NCBI GenBank assembly: GCA_024734555.1
Contig: JANPWX010000077.1
Coordinates: 2,721,236-2,785,235, forward strand
Source of the DNA: Trochalopteron elliotii
Taxonomy: Eukaryota > Chordata > Aves > Passeriformes > Leiothrichidae
Direction of reading: 5' to 3'
DNA length: 64,000 nt
Below are positions 1-13,949 of the stretch, in pieces (the first letter of the stretch is position 1; each line of letters begins with the position of its first letter). Below the pieces are notes generated by a model. The model worked only from the letters and a program-made list of their open reading frames with translations. It did not search any database and was not told the origin of the DNA. The position numbers and the translations under genes are program-made.

Positions 1-398
1 ACTTAGGCTATGGATTAAGTGCTGTTAAGTTTAAGTACTATTAAAACCTTTAGGCCTAAATCACTGATCAAGTCTGGGGCTAGGTTTGTCAAGGGGGTTC
101 ACTCTGAACCTAGTGACTCAACAGGAGCCCTTCTTCCTTTCTATACTTACCCTTTCCCATCTGTGCCCCTTTTCTATCCCCAGCATACACACAGACCATT
201 TTATACTGATTTTAATTATGGATTGATTTTTTTTAGATTTTAGTCTGATTTTTTCTCCTTGCTTTTACCATCTAGTAAGTAGCAGTGTGTGGATCTTGGC
301 AATGGGTTTTGTCACACTCTCACTTTAATATTAAACTTGCTTCTGCCCATGCCTTTGCCGGACATTATTTGAATGACCTAAAACATTCATTCACGACA
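1..398 (+). mobile_element. Probable LTR fragment, 3' part, truncated by window edge
   Basis: This GC-moderate segment stands out from the AT-rich DNA that follows. It ends at 398 in a CACGACA terminus of the kind seen at avian retroviral LTR 3' ends. A 'ttaatattaaacttgc' stretch near 328 could serve as the polyadenylation region upstream of that end. The 5' end lies outside the window, so no target duplication can be tested. I infer an ERV LTR oriented on the plus strand. The frame open at 19-243 is a chance frame within it. A unique sequence is the main alternative. Confidence 0.4.
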
Positions 399-2455
399 AC
401 TCCCCAAGAGAATATCAAGGCTTCTTCAGTCTCTGTATCTAATTTTTGTAATCCTGCTTTTTAGAGTACTTTGGTTTTGTCCTATTTGGTTTTTAACTTG
501 ATACTTTGGTGAAAATCTAGGGTTTCTTATAGGATTTAGTCTTATTATTACGAAGATATTCTGTGCCTGCTGACAGCCAGTGAATGCCATATTTTTTTTA
601 CTTTCCCTCTTAAGATGAGTCTGAACAAATAAAGCATTGCATCTTTAGATATATGTAATACAGAAATAACCAAAGGAATCAATTGTATTGCTAGAAAATA
701 TGAAAATGCTAAATGTGTACTTAACACTAAAAATCCATATGGAAATATTATTATTTCTGACAAAAGTTAACTCTACAGATAAATGACAGAAAACAGACAT
801 TCAGCTTGGATTCTTTCCCCCACCATAACACCCAGCAGTCACAGAGATATTTACTTCTGAGGATGGGAATAACTCAGTCTTTAAATGCTTTTATTTCATC
901 TTACACCGCTGAAGAAAATGCAAATCTTGGCTTTGATTTTAATGAACACAGATGTGCACCAACTGCAGAGAAATAAATTAGTTGTTTTCCATCTAATACA
1001 GATGTGTCACCTTCCTGAGTCTGCCACCAAAACAGTTGTCCACTTTGTATGTATCAGAAGTAGCTAGAATAAGACTATAGAAGCTGATTGCTTCTGAAGT
1101 GTTGAGATGCAAAAAAACCTCACTCATGGCTTATTCACAGACTGTGATGGTAAAATTCTTTTTATATGCAACAGGATTTTTTTTTTTTTTTGCATAAGCT
1201 CCAAATAAGCAAAAGTATGAATAAAACCAAAATAATATCAGTAATATTTTGCAACTGGATACATATATGCGCTATTTAATTGAGAACTTATTATATACTA
1301 CTGGTCATAAAACCATCAAAAGTTAGCCTTGTCCAATAAAGCATGAGTCAATAAAATTATATTTTCATTACAGGCTCTATTCTGACCCCTTAAGATAGTG
1401 CTTTCCACTACCTTATTCAGCAATCATCTAAAGATTTTCAACACAAGTGTTTCCGTTTCTAAAGGGATGATGAATTTAGAATTAATCCTGATTTTGTGGT
1501 TTCATATCAGAGAAGAAAAAACCCACATCTTTGAATCAAATGTATTAAAAACACCATTGTTTTTATTTAGAAGCATTTATGATCAGCTTTTCTTTGTCTC
1601 ATCTGCCTTTTTTATCTCATTTTTGCTTTGTATCTTTTATGCAAAATATATTTTCATTATGTTCATTGCAAAAAATATCAAGATTATTGACTGAGATATG
1701 GTGAATTCATATAAAAATAGAAAGTCAGTTTTAGTCCTGGTAGAGTAGTGAATAGTTGGTGCAGTTTGGTTATCATTTTTGTGTTGAGTGGATTTGTCTA
1801 CAGCCATTTTACTACTTAGCATTCCTTCTTATTTCAGTGCTGACAGCCAGACACAGAATTTGTCCTCTCACTTCTGTCTTCTAATTAGATTAGCTAAATC
1901 TCTCAGAAAAACTGGCAGTGTGCCATACTCTGAGATTTTAATATTAATTCACTATAGGGTGTCCTGCTTTATCTTCAGCCCCACTGCTCTGTGCAGCTCA
2001 TCTCACCTTGGACCATCACCGGAGGTAACTAATGAAATTTCTTCAAGACTTTCCATCATACCAATGTCATTTTAACTTGTCATTTATTTGAAAACCATTC
2101 AACAATTTGATGCCTGATTGCTTCTCTGAATGTGAAGTCCTAGACTGCTGATATAATTAACTTTCTATAAGCCTCCTCAAACAGATCTACTTTTCTGGAA
2201 GTGCCTGTGTTTTACTAAACAGCCACAAAGCTAAAGAGGTGACCCTTTCTTGAGAAACAAAAGTAGGTAGTTATCACTCTACAGTCCTAGATTTTTATTG
2301 TCTTTTGTAAAATTTAGGACACACTTTGGTATAAGTTTAGTATTACTCAAATACTGCTATGTTACCCAGAGATCTGAAATTCCATTAGATAGCAGAGCTA
2401 TTGTTCCATGTTCATTTGATGTGAAGGTTATTATGAGCTGATTTAGAAACACTGC
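399..2455. other. Unique AT-rich DNA, no gene seen
   Basis: Short open frames here have no recognisable domain, initiator context or splice architecture. A poly-T run lies near 1180. I see no repeat family, so this is intergenic or intronic. Confidence 0.5.
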
Positions 2456-3293
2456 TGTGTTGGGTTTGCATGCGTGTCGAGGCTGTCAGGAGTAGGAGGA
2501 TGATCTCTGGTCTGTGACGGAGAGATCCAGTTCCAGCTGGCCCCAGCTGAGCCACCAGAAGGCACAACTGAGCCCCTCAACCAAGACTGTGGCCTATCAA
2601 GGAAAACATTTTTAACAAAGGCCAGAAAATGCCATACGGACATAAGAGGAAGGAACACAAAAGTAAGAAACAATTCCATGAACACCAATGTCAGAAAATA
2701 AAGAGTGGGAGCTGCAGTCTGTGGTGAAATCTCTGAGGGAGGGGATACTCCCCTTTACCCTGTGAAGGAGACTGTTAGAGCTGGTATTCCCTTGGAAGAG
2801 CACATCGAGGAGAACATCACTGTAGCCTATGGAGGACTGCACACAGGAGCAGTTTCCCAAAGGAGATGATACCCGTGGAGACCTGACATGGGAGCAGATT
2901 TCCCTCCTGAAGAAGCTCACCCAGTGGGAAGAGCCTGCACCAGCGTAGGGTAGCAGAAGAGTAAAACTGCTATATTCAAGCCATACTGCTCCCTGTCCCT
3001 TCCTATGCTGCTCAAGGTGCAGAGAGGATTTAGCGATAGCAGAGTGACGTGCCTGGGAGAGGGTGGAAGAAGGGTAGGGGGTTGATGTTTGTCTTTCTTT
3101 CTCACTATCCAAATCTATATTAACCGGAAATAAATTAAATTAAGTCTGTCGAGCTGAGACAGCTAAGATATCTCACTACCTTTATCTTGATCCTTTATCT
3201 CAATTTAGCTTTCTCATCCTATTCTCTCCTCTCCCACTAAAACGAGTGAGTGAGCAAGTAGCTGGCTGGGAGTTTGGCCCTTAGCTCTCCACA
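2456..3293 (+). mobile_element. Solo LTR, ERVL-type endogenous retrovirus
   Basis: The element starts TGTGTTGGGTTTGCATG and ends CTCTCCACA, giving the TG...CA termini of a retroviral LTR. Flanking pentamers are ACTGC (2451-2455) and ACTGT (3294-3298), a 4/5 match that fits a decayed 5-bp ERVL target duplication. An AATAAA polyadenylation signal lies at 3129-3134. After it comes the 'gagtgagtgagcaagtagctggctggg' type 3' region, common in avian ERVL LTRs. No internal gag-pol follows, so it is a solo LTR left by LTR-LTR recombination. Minus-strand open frames at 2443-2688 and 2612-3112 are by-products of its GC content, not genes. Confidence 0.8.
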
Positions 3294-6200
3294 ACTGTTT
3301 TTTGTTAACTGTATAATTACTTGAGTCAAATAGTAATGACCTTAAAATACAGAGCCTTGATATGTGATCTATCTTCACTGGCTAGTTCCAGATATCTACA
3401 ATTTAGAAACCTATGTCTGAGCAGGCAATATTAGGCCTCCTTCAAAATCCTTCAAGAAAAATGACCATGTTATGACATGCTTTTCCTGATTTATTATGAT
3501 AATCTTATTTATAATAAGATAAATCACATCATCCTTTCTATTGATTTGAAGAAATGCTTGCAAATTCTAATTCAGATTATAGAGATACTACTGAACCTTA
3601 CATTTCTCAAAATTTGTTTATTTTTTCATGTAATTTCTATTAAATATTGTCTGATTTGCAGTAAGGTATTTTTAAGAGGCATAAAATAATTCTGAATTTT
3701 CACAAAGCTCTCCAGATATGAATTTCAGCAGAGACTTGCTGGTTTACTAATATCTGGATTTTTTTCTACTGAGATGCCATAAAAGTCTGCTAGATGAAAC
3801 ACGTCTGAAATATGCATGAAGCTCAAAATGCTGACACTCCATTTCTGGAGATAAAATCATCTAATCATCATGTGCCTTATGTTTGCTATGTATCAAAGTA
3901 GGTCTAGAGTTAAAGGAGGCTAGTGATTAAACACATTAGGTAACATATAATGTGAAACTGTTCCAACAACAGTGTTGATGTATGCAGACTTGGCACATTG
4001 CATTATCCCATTAGTTGTACCAATAATTGTAGGGACATTATGGCTGTAAAATATGGAAAAAACCCTGAAACAGTTATTTTTAATTTTGAGGAACTTTAAG
4101 ATACAGCTCCACAGTTAACTAAATCTTTGTGACAGAGGGGTTCATGTTAGGGCAGAGCCACTGAGAAGGAGGTGATGCATATCCCCAGAGAAACATGGGA
4201 GAAACAGAAACATCGGGCACATCTGTCCAGCCAGAAGTGCACATCTGCAGACCTACAAACACCATGAGAGAGCATTCTGCGGTTGAAGACAAACCTGGTG
4301 TCAAATTCCTGTTTGTCTGTCATCCTGAATTTTCTGGAAAGGGCTCTTTCATGCTTTTCAAGGCAGAGCTGTAATCAGACATGCTGTCATACAGGACACA
4401 AGTCTACCCCTCACAGATGTTCCCCTGAACTGCCTTCCCTAAGATCTTTTTTGTCAATGCAATAAATCTGTCCCTCCTCCTTTAGTTGACAGCATTACCA
4501 TTTAGTGCTATAGGGGAGGTTTCTTTAACGTGGTGGAATCTATTAAAAGTAAACGGTAAAGATATTATGGCTACCTCTTATGTATGACAGCTGGCACTTT
4601 ACCATCTAAAATTCTGGACATCAGAAAATTTTTTTCAACCATTTTTTGTCAGAATTAAAACAATGTTTAGGATCTTATGTCTCAAATATCTCTATTTTTT
4701 CAGGACCATCAGGTAATGCCAGCATTTGCAATCAATCTTTTGACAATTTACTAAATATAATGCTGTTAAATGATCATAAAAAATCACTCAACCAAACAAA
4801 ATTACAAAATATGTTGATCTCCTTCAAAATCTGCTGTTGTCTGCAAAATAATTCAGGATTATATTATCAAAGAATGTTCTCCTATAACATGTGGAACTAC
4901 TTTTTTGAATGATGTCTTTTTCACCTGAAGTTACTGTGATTATGAAAATTTGATGTATCAGCTTCACTTCTTTATAAAGGCCCTGAAAATATCTTCTTCA
5001 TTCATTACAAGGTCTACGGTTGGAGTCAACACTTCAGTTATGTCATTCTCTGTCTGGAAAGTTACAACTCTTCAGAAAAGATAAGCCAATACTTTTCCCC
5101 TAGCTTCATTCAACTCAGTGTCCCAAAGCATTACAGTTGACATTGTAATTTTTCTTGGAGCCCTGTACTGCAGTTGTATGAGCAAACAGGGATAAGCTGA
5201 CTATTCAGCACTCAGTTCATGTCCCAGTTTCCTAGTATATGTTATGTATCTTGAACTACAATTCTAAGATTTCCATATGGCTAAGAAACTCACAAACTGT
5301 CTCCCATGACTATTCTATTTTCTGGAAAACATGGTGGAGAAAAAAGAATGACTTCTTTTACTTACTCAGGTTAATTAATCCTTTTTTATATTTCACTTTA
5401 GACATAACCCAGACTGAGAACACAATGTTTAATAGGTTCTCATCTGATCATAAGTAACACAGTGGTTTCTCAAGAAATAAACATGCAAAGTTTGGCCTTT
5501 CCTTACTTTAAGGCAAATTTCATATCAATTTTAAATGTTGGGAAAGGCAGAAAAAAAAATGAACCAAAACCAAAAAAATCACAAAAACTGACCAACCAAA
5601 CAAAAAACCAACAAAAAATATATTAGGGGAGAGGGAAACCCAACCCCCCAAAAATTTGCAAAAGAAAGATTTACTTGAGAAAAATTTCAGTTCCTGAAAT
5701 AACAAATAGGTGAAGGCTGAGGCTCTGAAGTTGAACATCTGGTTCAGCATATTATGAAAATAAATTCTAGAGAGGATATAAATGTATAAACTCACTTCCA
5801 AAGTGCCAGAAGTTTATCCTACCTTGTGGGAGAAGGCTTAATCTATACAACAACTATAACAACAATCATATATACACATATTCTTGGCAACATAACAACC
5901 TCAAAGTATACGAAATTCAAATCAAAAGATAGCCTGAATGAAATATAACTCTGTGCACAGAGTTTGTAGAAGACAATTATTTCTGTTTCTTTACAGATAA
6001 TGGCAGAAATAAGCAGAAACGTAAAAAAATGTGCTAGAGGGATGTATCCAAGATCTATCATTGGGATTAAATAATTGGTGATAATTAAATTTAAAAAAAT
6101 AAACCCAAACCATAAAATTTTATTGAATTCAAATTACTTAAAATTTCAACAGTTCAGATGACAGCCTTCTTGAGCTGTACTCCTTGCATTACAATTCAAG

Positions 6201-8729
6201 TGACTTCACTTAGTAATTTAATTTACTGGTGATTAAACCTGTTTGCTTTAGAAAACTTTGAGTTTTTGACCAAAGGACACATCTTTACAGATTTGTGTTA
6301 ACTGAATATAATAAAGATGACAGAAAGAAAGTTTATGATTGACATTGATAGCATTTGGAAATAGAATGGAAATATTTATATCTGATATACTCTTGTGTTA
6401 CAATTGCTCTCCAGGTTTTTGTCAGAAGTAAAGAGCAGTGTGCAAAAATTTTAATCAAAATGAAAAACAGTGCAAAAAATTGTAAAAATTAGAAGCAGAG
6501 TAAATAATGTATAGTCTAAACTCTCTCTGCTCTGTTTTGCCACAGTAAATTTCAGGAGTTGCTTATACCTGTTGTCTTGTATTTCATAACTCCTTATTTC
6601 CTGCTCTGGACATGAGAAGATGTATGTTTGCCCGCAGGATTAATTCCTGTTTTCATAAATCTCTCTGCCCTTGTGATGTATAACTGAGTGGTGATACTCC
6701 TCCTTACTGCAAGAGCCAATACAGCAAATGCATAGCTAGACAAACTAGTTTTTCTATGTACTGAAAGTCTCAAAGGTAAAATAAGTACTTTCATTACCAC
6801 ACCCACATCGTGCAATCCACTTTGTATAGTTCCAGGGAACTATTGAAAAAAAAAAAATATGTACATGTACTGAACTTTAGGATTGCAGCTAAGTGAATTC
6901 CATTACTAACCTCTTTAGCTGACTCACATTCTTAATGTACAATTCCTCTGTTGTACTGAATTTTCAAAATTTATCTCTTGTGATGAATACTGGTGCTACC
7001 TAACTTATGCTTGTAATGAAATATTTAGTCATTCAAGAAGCTGAAAAAATTATGCAAATAATTTTCATTGCACGTCACTTTTTTTTAGTTTTGGTAGTGA
7101 AGACATATATATATCTATAAAGTTTCCATCTATTTATGTTTTAGCAGTGGACAAGGGTTGCATGTGTATGTGGCAAGCAGCAATAAGTGAGCTGTGCTTT
7201 TATTCTACAGACAGAAGACAGAAAACAGATGAGAAAATCTGTTTTTTATCTACAGAAATACAAATAAATGGAAAACACAGCAGTGGCATATTTCTTACCA
7301 AAACACAGTTCTTGCCTCTTGGTTCCTTCTTTTGTGGAAAGTACAGTCATTTCAATGAGCAAGATCAAAGCTTGCAGTAGGGCTTTGCTGCAATGTTTAA
7401 ATGTAGTGTAATTTAAGACTGAGCAATGATGATGAAAAGGGGACTTTCAAGGAGTTTCCTTTTAAGGAATTGAACTGCTAAAACTTTCAGATGAGAAATT
7501 TAAGGCACGCAAAAATACAAAATCAGAATGACATATCAGCTGATCACAACCGTATTTCTAAAGAAGACAATTCAGACCAGCAGCCATGGTTACCATGCTA
7601 AATGACAGCTTTCAGACTGTAATGCAGGTATCTTAAAATTGTTTTATAAATGTAAAGACTACTATTTTTACTTGTATAAGAAAAAGCCAGAAATTCTAAT
7701 AGAACTACTCCTTGGAATTGTACCTGGCCTCGTGAAAAATTCCTTATTCGGTAAGACAGACATAAATCTGTGGTCTCAATTTTTTCAAGACGTATACCCC
7801 TTAGCAATTTACCATTACAGCAGAAAATGACATTTTAACTGGGGAAAATGAATGCCCTGTCTTCTGGCCAATACTACAATGATAAGGAAATACAAAAGTT
7901 CTTTATCATTTGTTTGTTCAGTAGCAGAGATTTTGTATCACATTGCTGCACTTCCAGGTTTACACCAGACTTTCACAATTGCATTGTGTCAGGGACTCCA
8001 TGGAACCTTTCTCTGGACTTGAGTGGTCTGGTCTCAGCTAGAATTGGTGAGTTTGCAGCCAGTGACAAAAATACTGAGATACCTGGGTGCATCACAGCAG
8101 TGCCTGCATGTAAGTCAGACATCTAAACAGGATTTAGGTAGAAGCAAGGAAGACACTCAGGCATTTAAATCAGATGACTCCTAAATAAATATTTTTTGAT
8201 TTTTTTGTTTTGTTTTGTTTTGTTAGTTTGTTTCTGAGGATGAATGAGAAGGTGGTGAGCAAGCCAGGTAGCATTCCTGTTTGCAGTTCTGAATGTTTCA
8301 CTTGGAGTATGCACATTCTGCTGAAAATTCACCATCTATTCACTGTCAGGAAAACACGAGCATTGAAGCTCATAATAAAAGTATTATTAGGAGAACAAAA
8401 GCCTCAAGGAAGTTAATGAACTGATGACTTACATATCCTTTATTTTCACACCAGAACTGAAGTACTTCAGAGTTCTTTTTAAAGCTTCAGAATCAAGTGG
8501 CTCTTTAAACTTAGAAGATCCAATTCATTAACTAGTGAATATTAAGAGGATTTTTATTCTCTAAATAGGTAACCTCTAATGGAGCCTATAAATACTGAAA
8601 TGAAAGAAAGAACAGAGGTCAAACTACAACCTGCATATTAAATTTCATGTCTTCCTGAAACTGACTTTTTTGGAGATGTTTAACTGGAAGAGCTTGTAGA
8701 GATATCTATAGCTAATAGTTTTGTACATC
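3294..8729. other. AT-rich unique DNA with short simple tracts
   Basis: No coding exon is supported. There is an A/C-rich tract (5550-5625) with many 'aaacc' and 'aaaac' words, and a TTTTG tract at about 8196-8232. A moderately GC-richer patch at 4120-4460 matches no repeat family I recognise. Nothing else is assignable. Confidence 0.5.
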
Positions 8730-8895
8730 ACAGTAATAGACTAGCCTGAGTGGGAAGGGACCCACAAGGATCATGAAGTCCTGCTCAAACTCACAACTAT
8801 GGTATTATTAGCACCATGCTCTGACCAACTGATCAGATCTCAGGGCTTCTTCATGTCCTTGTGGCATAACAATGAATTTTTTTCATTCATCAGTC
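8730..8895 (-). mobile_element. CR1 LINE 3' fragment, degraded
   Basis: The plus strand reads 'agactagcctgagtggga' and then 'agggacccacaaggatcatg', the complement of a CR1 3' end. The usual neighbouring 'aagtcc..actc' text follows. Only about 165 bp survives, with no reading frame. Orientation is minus, with the CR1 3' end at the low coordinate. The family is clear from the 'gggacccacaaggatcat' word; the subfamily is not. Confidence 0.65.
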
Positions 8896-11800
8896 CTGTA
8901 GTTAGACTAAATTAGCCAAACACTAAAAGAGTAACCTATGCAAAGGAAACAAGCAACCCCCCACCCACCAAATCCTCTCTTCTATTTTGAGACTTTTCCA
9001 ACATAATACTTTTAGATAACTCTCTCAATTCAGGAATATTTCCAAAATATTTGCAAGTACACTTTTTTTTGAAAATTAACATTTGTTGAATAAATGAGGC
9101 AAGAAACTTCCCTTTTATCGGAAAGCAACAGTGACTGCCTTCAAGTCTGAAATCGGGATGAGTTGTAGTGCTTCTGTAATTTCAACCTGGCTTTTTTCCA
9201 TAGAAAGGACTGACATTCCTTCAAGTCATTCAAGATATAAAATAGTAGATTGTGGCAGCTCATGCTGAGATCCATTGATTAATGTATTTGGACACAGCTA
9301 GACCTTTGTGACTTTGTTTTCCATCAGTTTGAGATGGAATGAAACAACTAGCACTTATATTGCTCACTTCTTTCTAAAGGCAAAAAAACCCAGAATTATC
9401 CTAAAAAGAGGCAACTTCCCAAAGATTTTTAAATTCCTAAATAATGTTTTAAAATTATAGCCCCTATAAAGACTACTGACAAATTTTGCTTAGATAAAGA
9501 AAGTCCTGGGATCAGGTATGATCAGATATTATTCTAAGTACCAAAAAGATTGTATAGAGTCATCCTTCTCTAAAAAAGGTACTAATGATAGAATTTTCTC
9601 CATCAAATTAATAAACTCAACTCTATTGCTGGTTTCTGTTAATTCAAGAGCACTTTTTCTTTGCAGGAGAAATGAATGACAATTATTTCAAAGATTACAT
9701 GTTGAGGAAGATACATTGATGAATAGGATGCTGATTGTATGAAATCATCTTTAGAAAGGAATCCTGTGAGCTGTGGCCACAGATAATGACAATTATATAA
9801 TCTCACCAGATAGAGATGTTCTTTTATGAAGAATGATTAATGTTTTCATGCTCCAAAATCCACCATTTGTCCATTCCTTCAAGTTCACATGGTAAACTTG
9901 GAAAGGGTATTAAAATGTAGACATTTTATTCAGTACAGTGATGGATTGTTAAACCCTCCTGGAAACTTCCCTCAGGATCTAGGCATTAATGAAAGTAAGT
10001 TTTATAAATGTCTAGATTCTAATATTCTGGCAAACTGTTTGCAGGGATTTAAATTTGGGCCACCATATACTTTTGACTCAAATTTTCTAGAAATCAGTTT
10101 AGAAAGAAGAAAAAATTTCTTTAATGCGGCCTTAAAATCTGTGACATGATTTCCAGCCACTTAACAAATTTTCATTTCTAAATAATGACTGAGTTCCAGT
10201 GATGAGGGAAGTTTAATCTAGAAAAAGAAAAAAGAAACGAAGGAAGAAAACAGCCAAGGTGATTCTGATACATCTGAATGAACATTACAGAGGATTTAAC
10301 AAGAGCAATGAACATTACAGAGGATTTAACAAGTGACTTAAATGGCAAGGAATAGATGGACGCTACCTCACTTAAATATTCTGAAATGCTCAAGTGCATT
10401 GAACAGCAGAAAGCTGCATTGTTTCTGTGATGTGGCTGTCACAAAATGTATTATAATGCTGCTGTTAACTGTAGGGGATGCTAGCTGCTGGAGAAGATGC
10501 AAACTCACAAACTGGATTGTCTCCTGACAGGTGACAATTTCCAGGATAGTTTTCATGGCATGTGAAATTGTTCTCCAAAGAGATGAAGCTGAAAGCAGCC
10601 TAGGCAGAATGCATGTTCTAAAGATACTAAAGAATGGAAAAAGTCCTTTTTTGTGTCTAGAGTTTTATCCTGTCCCTTAACTCCAATAGTGTGTCTATGG
10701 CTTCCTACATTAATTTATGAGTTTAGCTAGGATGTTGAGGAGACATAATGGTAAATGTGATGGTAGTTAAAAAGACCTGTTTTTTCTGTCTATGTAATTT
10801 TGGGTACGGAATTTGATTTCTTAGCAAATATTAGCAATTACCAGATGTACCGAATAAATCTTCCGCTATAAAACATCTTTTATGTCTCATTTAATATGAT
10901 ACAACTGGGACAAAAGCATAAAATGACATTATTTTATTGTTAAGTAGCTTTGTTTTTTTATTTTTGGGAATAGAATTATGTGGTAAAATTGTCTTACTGA
11001 TGTGCCTTAAACTGAGACTCTTTGTTACAAGAAAAAGTAATTTTATTAACAAAAAGAGAACAGCAACTTGAGAGGAGGAAAACTACAACTGTACAAGTCA
11101 TTCTTATGCCATAAGGTCTATCAAAAAGAAAAAGTTTCTAAAAGCTGATGTCTGAAAACTGAAAAAGCTTTATTCAAGCATGAAAGTAATGTGCAACTTC
11201 AGAAAGTTTTTAATTTTGGAAAAGAAACAGAAAATTATTTCCACTTCTCATGATAAAATACAGAAAACAGAATCTCTGTAGGGATGAAAAAATTGCCTTT
11301 TTCCTGCAGTAAGTGAAGCTGAATTCAAAGTTCATTGCAACAACCACCATTAATATATACTAATATATACAGAATTATTATATACTATAATATAAACTGA
11401 TATGAATATTCAAAAAATATGAATAATATAAAACTTTGGGCCTTGTTTTTATTAGTTTGAGAACTCCTTTTCATGGTGCTGGGCATGCCTCTGCTAACGT
11501 TGGTAAAATCATATCACATTACGCCATATTCTCCTCAGCACACCACAAGCACTTTTTAAATTGATTTATCTATTTCCAATAGTTTTTAGAGAGACATATA
11601 GTATTGTAATAAAGCATAAATTTTCTGACCAGTGGTAATTAAAAATAAAGTATGTGTACCTCAGGCTGTAGGTAAATGTTTTTGAATATTTTCACCTTGA
11701 TCAATACTTTTGCAGAGGTGTGTAATAAACCGTGGAATTTGGAATAATGCGTTTAAATTTTGCTTTTTCGGCTCAGAGCAAATTATAAAATTCAATCTTT

Positions 11801-13370
11801 CTCAGTAGGAAACTTAACACATTACACTTGACAAACTTTAAAAAAAAATAAAAAACCCTCAAACTTTACCTGTAACAAATTTAAGTAGAAACATACTATT
11901 AAAAGAAATTGAATGATTTGTTGTTTTTAAGGTTTAAGCTGCAATTTGAATGATATTAATATCCAGATATACTCTTCTGACTGCTGCTGCCTGTAGTAAT
12001 AAGTGACCAGGAATCATTTCTCCATGTAAGTAAAATATCCAGACCTCTAGCTTGTGTATGTCTGATTTTATTCTGAAATCTGTCTGACACAGAAAAAGAA
12101 GTTTGTGAAAAGCAGAGAGAATAATTGATTTTCTAACTTTGTATTTATATAAAAACTGGGACGATTTGACTAAGTTATAGAGAGACCATATTTGCTGAGG
12201 TATAATAGGTGTAGGCCTGTTTTTTTTCAGAGATATGAGCCTCTAAATGTGTTTCAGGAGTTATATATTAATCCTTGCCTGTTATTCACTCTTATGTCTT
12301 TTATGAAGGAGGAGCAGTGTCCTTACTGGATCTCAGGAAGGAACGTACAGGACCAAAGAGCACAGAAAAAAAAAAAAAAAAAAAGCCTTTAATAATAAGA
12401 CAGGAAGAGGAAGAAAAATAGAAAAATATAGAGAACAAGTAAATTTTACCTCCCTTAGGATTCTCTGAACTTGATTTTGTGCAGCATCAGATGTACACCA
12501 GATCAATCATCCCACAGCACACTGTGCATATCTTATCCATGAAGAGGCTCACCTTCAACCCTGCCATGACTCCTTACATCTGATGTAAGAAAAAAAAAAA
12601 AAAACAACCATCTTGTCTTGAAAGGAAGAAACCTGGTCTTTTTTATGCCTATTAGAACATGTCTAGCTACACATATCTAAGAACTTCACACAGGAGTAAG
12701 AGTTATCCAGGGTGTTCCAGCACATTCCCTTACTTTTTTATATATGTGGGGGTTGCACTCTGGTCACACACTGTTATGCAAGCTTTTCAAGCCCTAAGTA
12801 CAAGCTCCAATAGACTAGATAGGTGTCACTCAAGGTCACTAACTCCTCAAATACAGTAGCTTCCTCAAGATTTTAATATAATCTCATTGCTTGCACTGAT
12901 GGTTTTAAAAAGATCAGGGCTTGCAGGCTTATATTCGAAGTGTTGACTCCACTGTTTTTGAAGATTTGTAGCTCTTAATGCTAGATTTGGGGATGAATGG
13001 TTGGCCTAATGTAAATTTTCAGTTAGCAAAATCAGTAAGCCTGTCAGAAAGGTAGAAAAGTCCTTCATTTGTAAGTCCAATGAAATGCTTGTGTGTCTTA
13101 AAGTGGAAAAAGTTTTACTAAAAAAGTGAAACAGCACTGATGCCCAGTTCTGTTCATGTCTCTCTGCTTAATGACTCAATTGCTATTCTTGTTCTTCTAT
13201 GAACAATGAAATAATAAATCTGTTCACATAATAAAATCCAGACTAACAAACTTCTGTTCTAAGAAATGTTAAGACTTTGTTAACTTCAGACCATTTTCAG
13301 GCATCTGCTTACTATTTGTGATTCTGTCAGTGAAAAAAAATGAAACTGGTAGTCGTCTGAGTCTTTCTTT
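8896..13370. other. AT-rich unique DNA, no gene seen
   Basis: The stretch contains poly-A runs at 12366-12383 and near 12589-12604, and a TA-rich patch at 11340-11400. The open frames are short and unrecognised. It also contains the 30-bp tandem duplication listed separately. Confidence 0.5.
10277..10333. repeat. 30-bp tandem duplication, two copies
   Basis: A 27-bp segment beginning aatgaacattacag occurs at 10277-10303 and again, identical, at 10307-10333. A 3-bp spacer makes the period 30 bp. Perfect identity suggests a recent local duplication. Confidence 0.9.
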
Positions 13371-13371
13371 G

Positions 13372-13488
13372 ATTTTGTTGTTCTTTTTGTTGTTGGATGG
13401 TTGGTTGGTTTGGGATTTTTGGAGGGTTTTTTTGGTTTTTTTGTTTGGGGGTTTTGTTTTGGTTTTTTGTTTGCTCTGTTTTGTTCAT
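13372..13488. repeat. GT/T-rich low-complexity tract
   Basis: The tract is almost entirely T and G on the plus strand: ttggttggtttggg, long T runs broken by GG or G. It abuts the 3' end of the minus-strand CR1 fragment at about 13490. Read on the minus strand, it is therefore an A/C-rich tail following the CR1. The open frames on both strands here (13286-13567 and 13318-13500) are artefacts of this composition. Confidence 0.8.
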
Positions 13489-13489
13489 A

Positions 13490-13730
13490 AAGAGTCATAG
13501 AAATATAGGTAATGTAGAACAACTTCCAACTCACATAGGAGCTACTGCCATCACAGGACCAGTTCAACTTTAGCTTAATCTAGTTGGGTCCTGAAAAGCT
13601 CCGAGGATCAACGTTCTGCAACTTCTTTGGGCAACATGTTCAGATTTCATCCAAACTCTTTGTACAAAAGTCTCCTTCTACTGTCCAAACACCCCAAGCT
13701 GGAATCTGTAGGTGTTATACATCATTATAT
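13490..13730 (-). mobile_element. Divergent CR1 LINE 3' fragment
   Basis: The plus strand begins 'agagtcatagaaatatagg' and continues with 'gggcaacatgttcagat' and 'tctccttctactgtcc', which resemble the complement of a CR1 3' region. Divergence is high and no frame is readable. The orientation call rests on 'tcatagaa' lying at the low-coordinate end. Confidence 0.5.
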
Positions 13731-13949
13731 TATCTGCTACCAGCAAGAAGAGTTTGCTGACACTATTTTAGCAGCTTTTTCAAACTGTGGTAGGAATTAT
13801 TAGATTATTTTGAGCCTCCAGTGCCTGCAAAATATGTGAGGTATTCAAGGCCCCTGACAGTGTGCATGATCTGCTGATGATAACCATTGAAATGTGGTCC
13901 AATCTGTGGTTTTCCATATTCCCAATTAGAATGCTTTTTACTTTATAGT

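Noticed and set aside
2612..3112. 166-codon minus-strand frame
   Set aside because: Lies inside the solo LTR at 2456-3293, antisense to it, with no domain.
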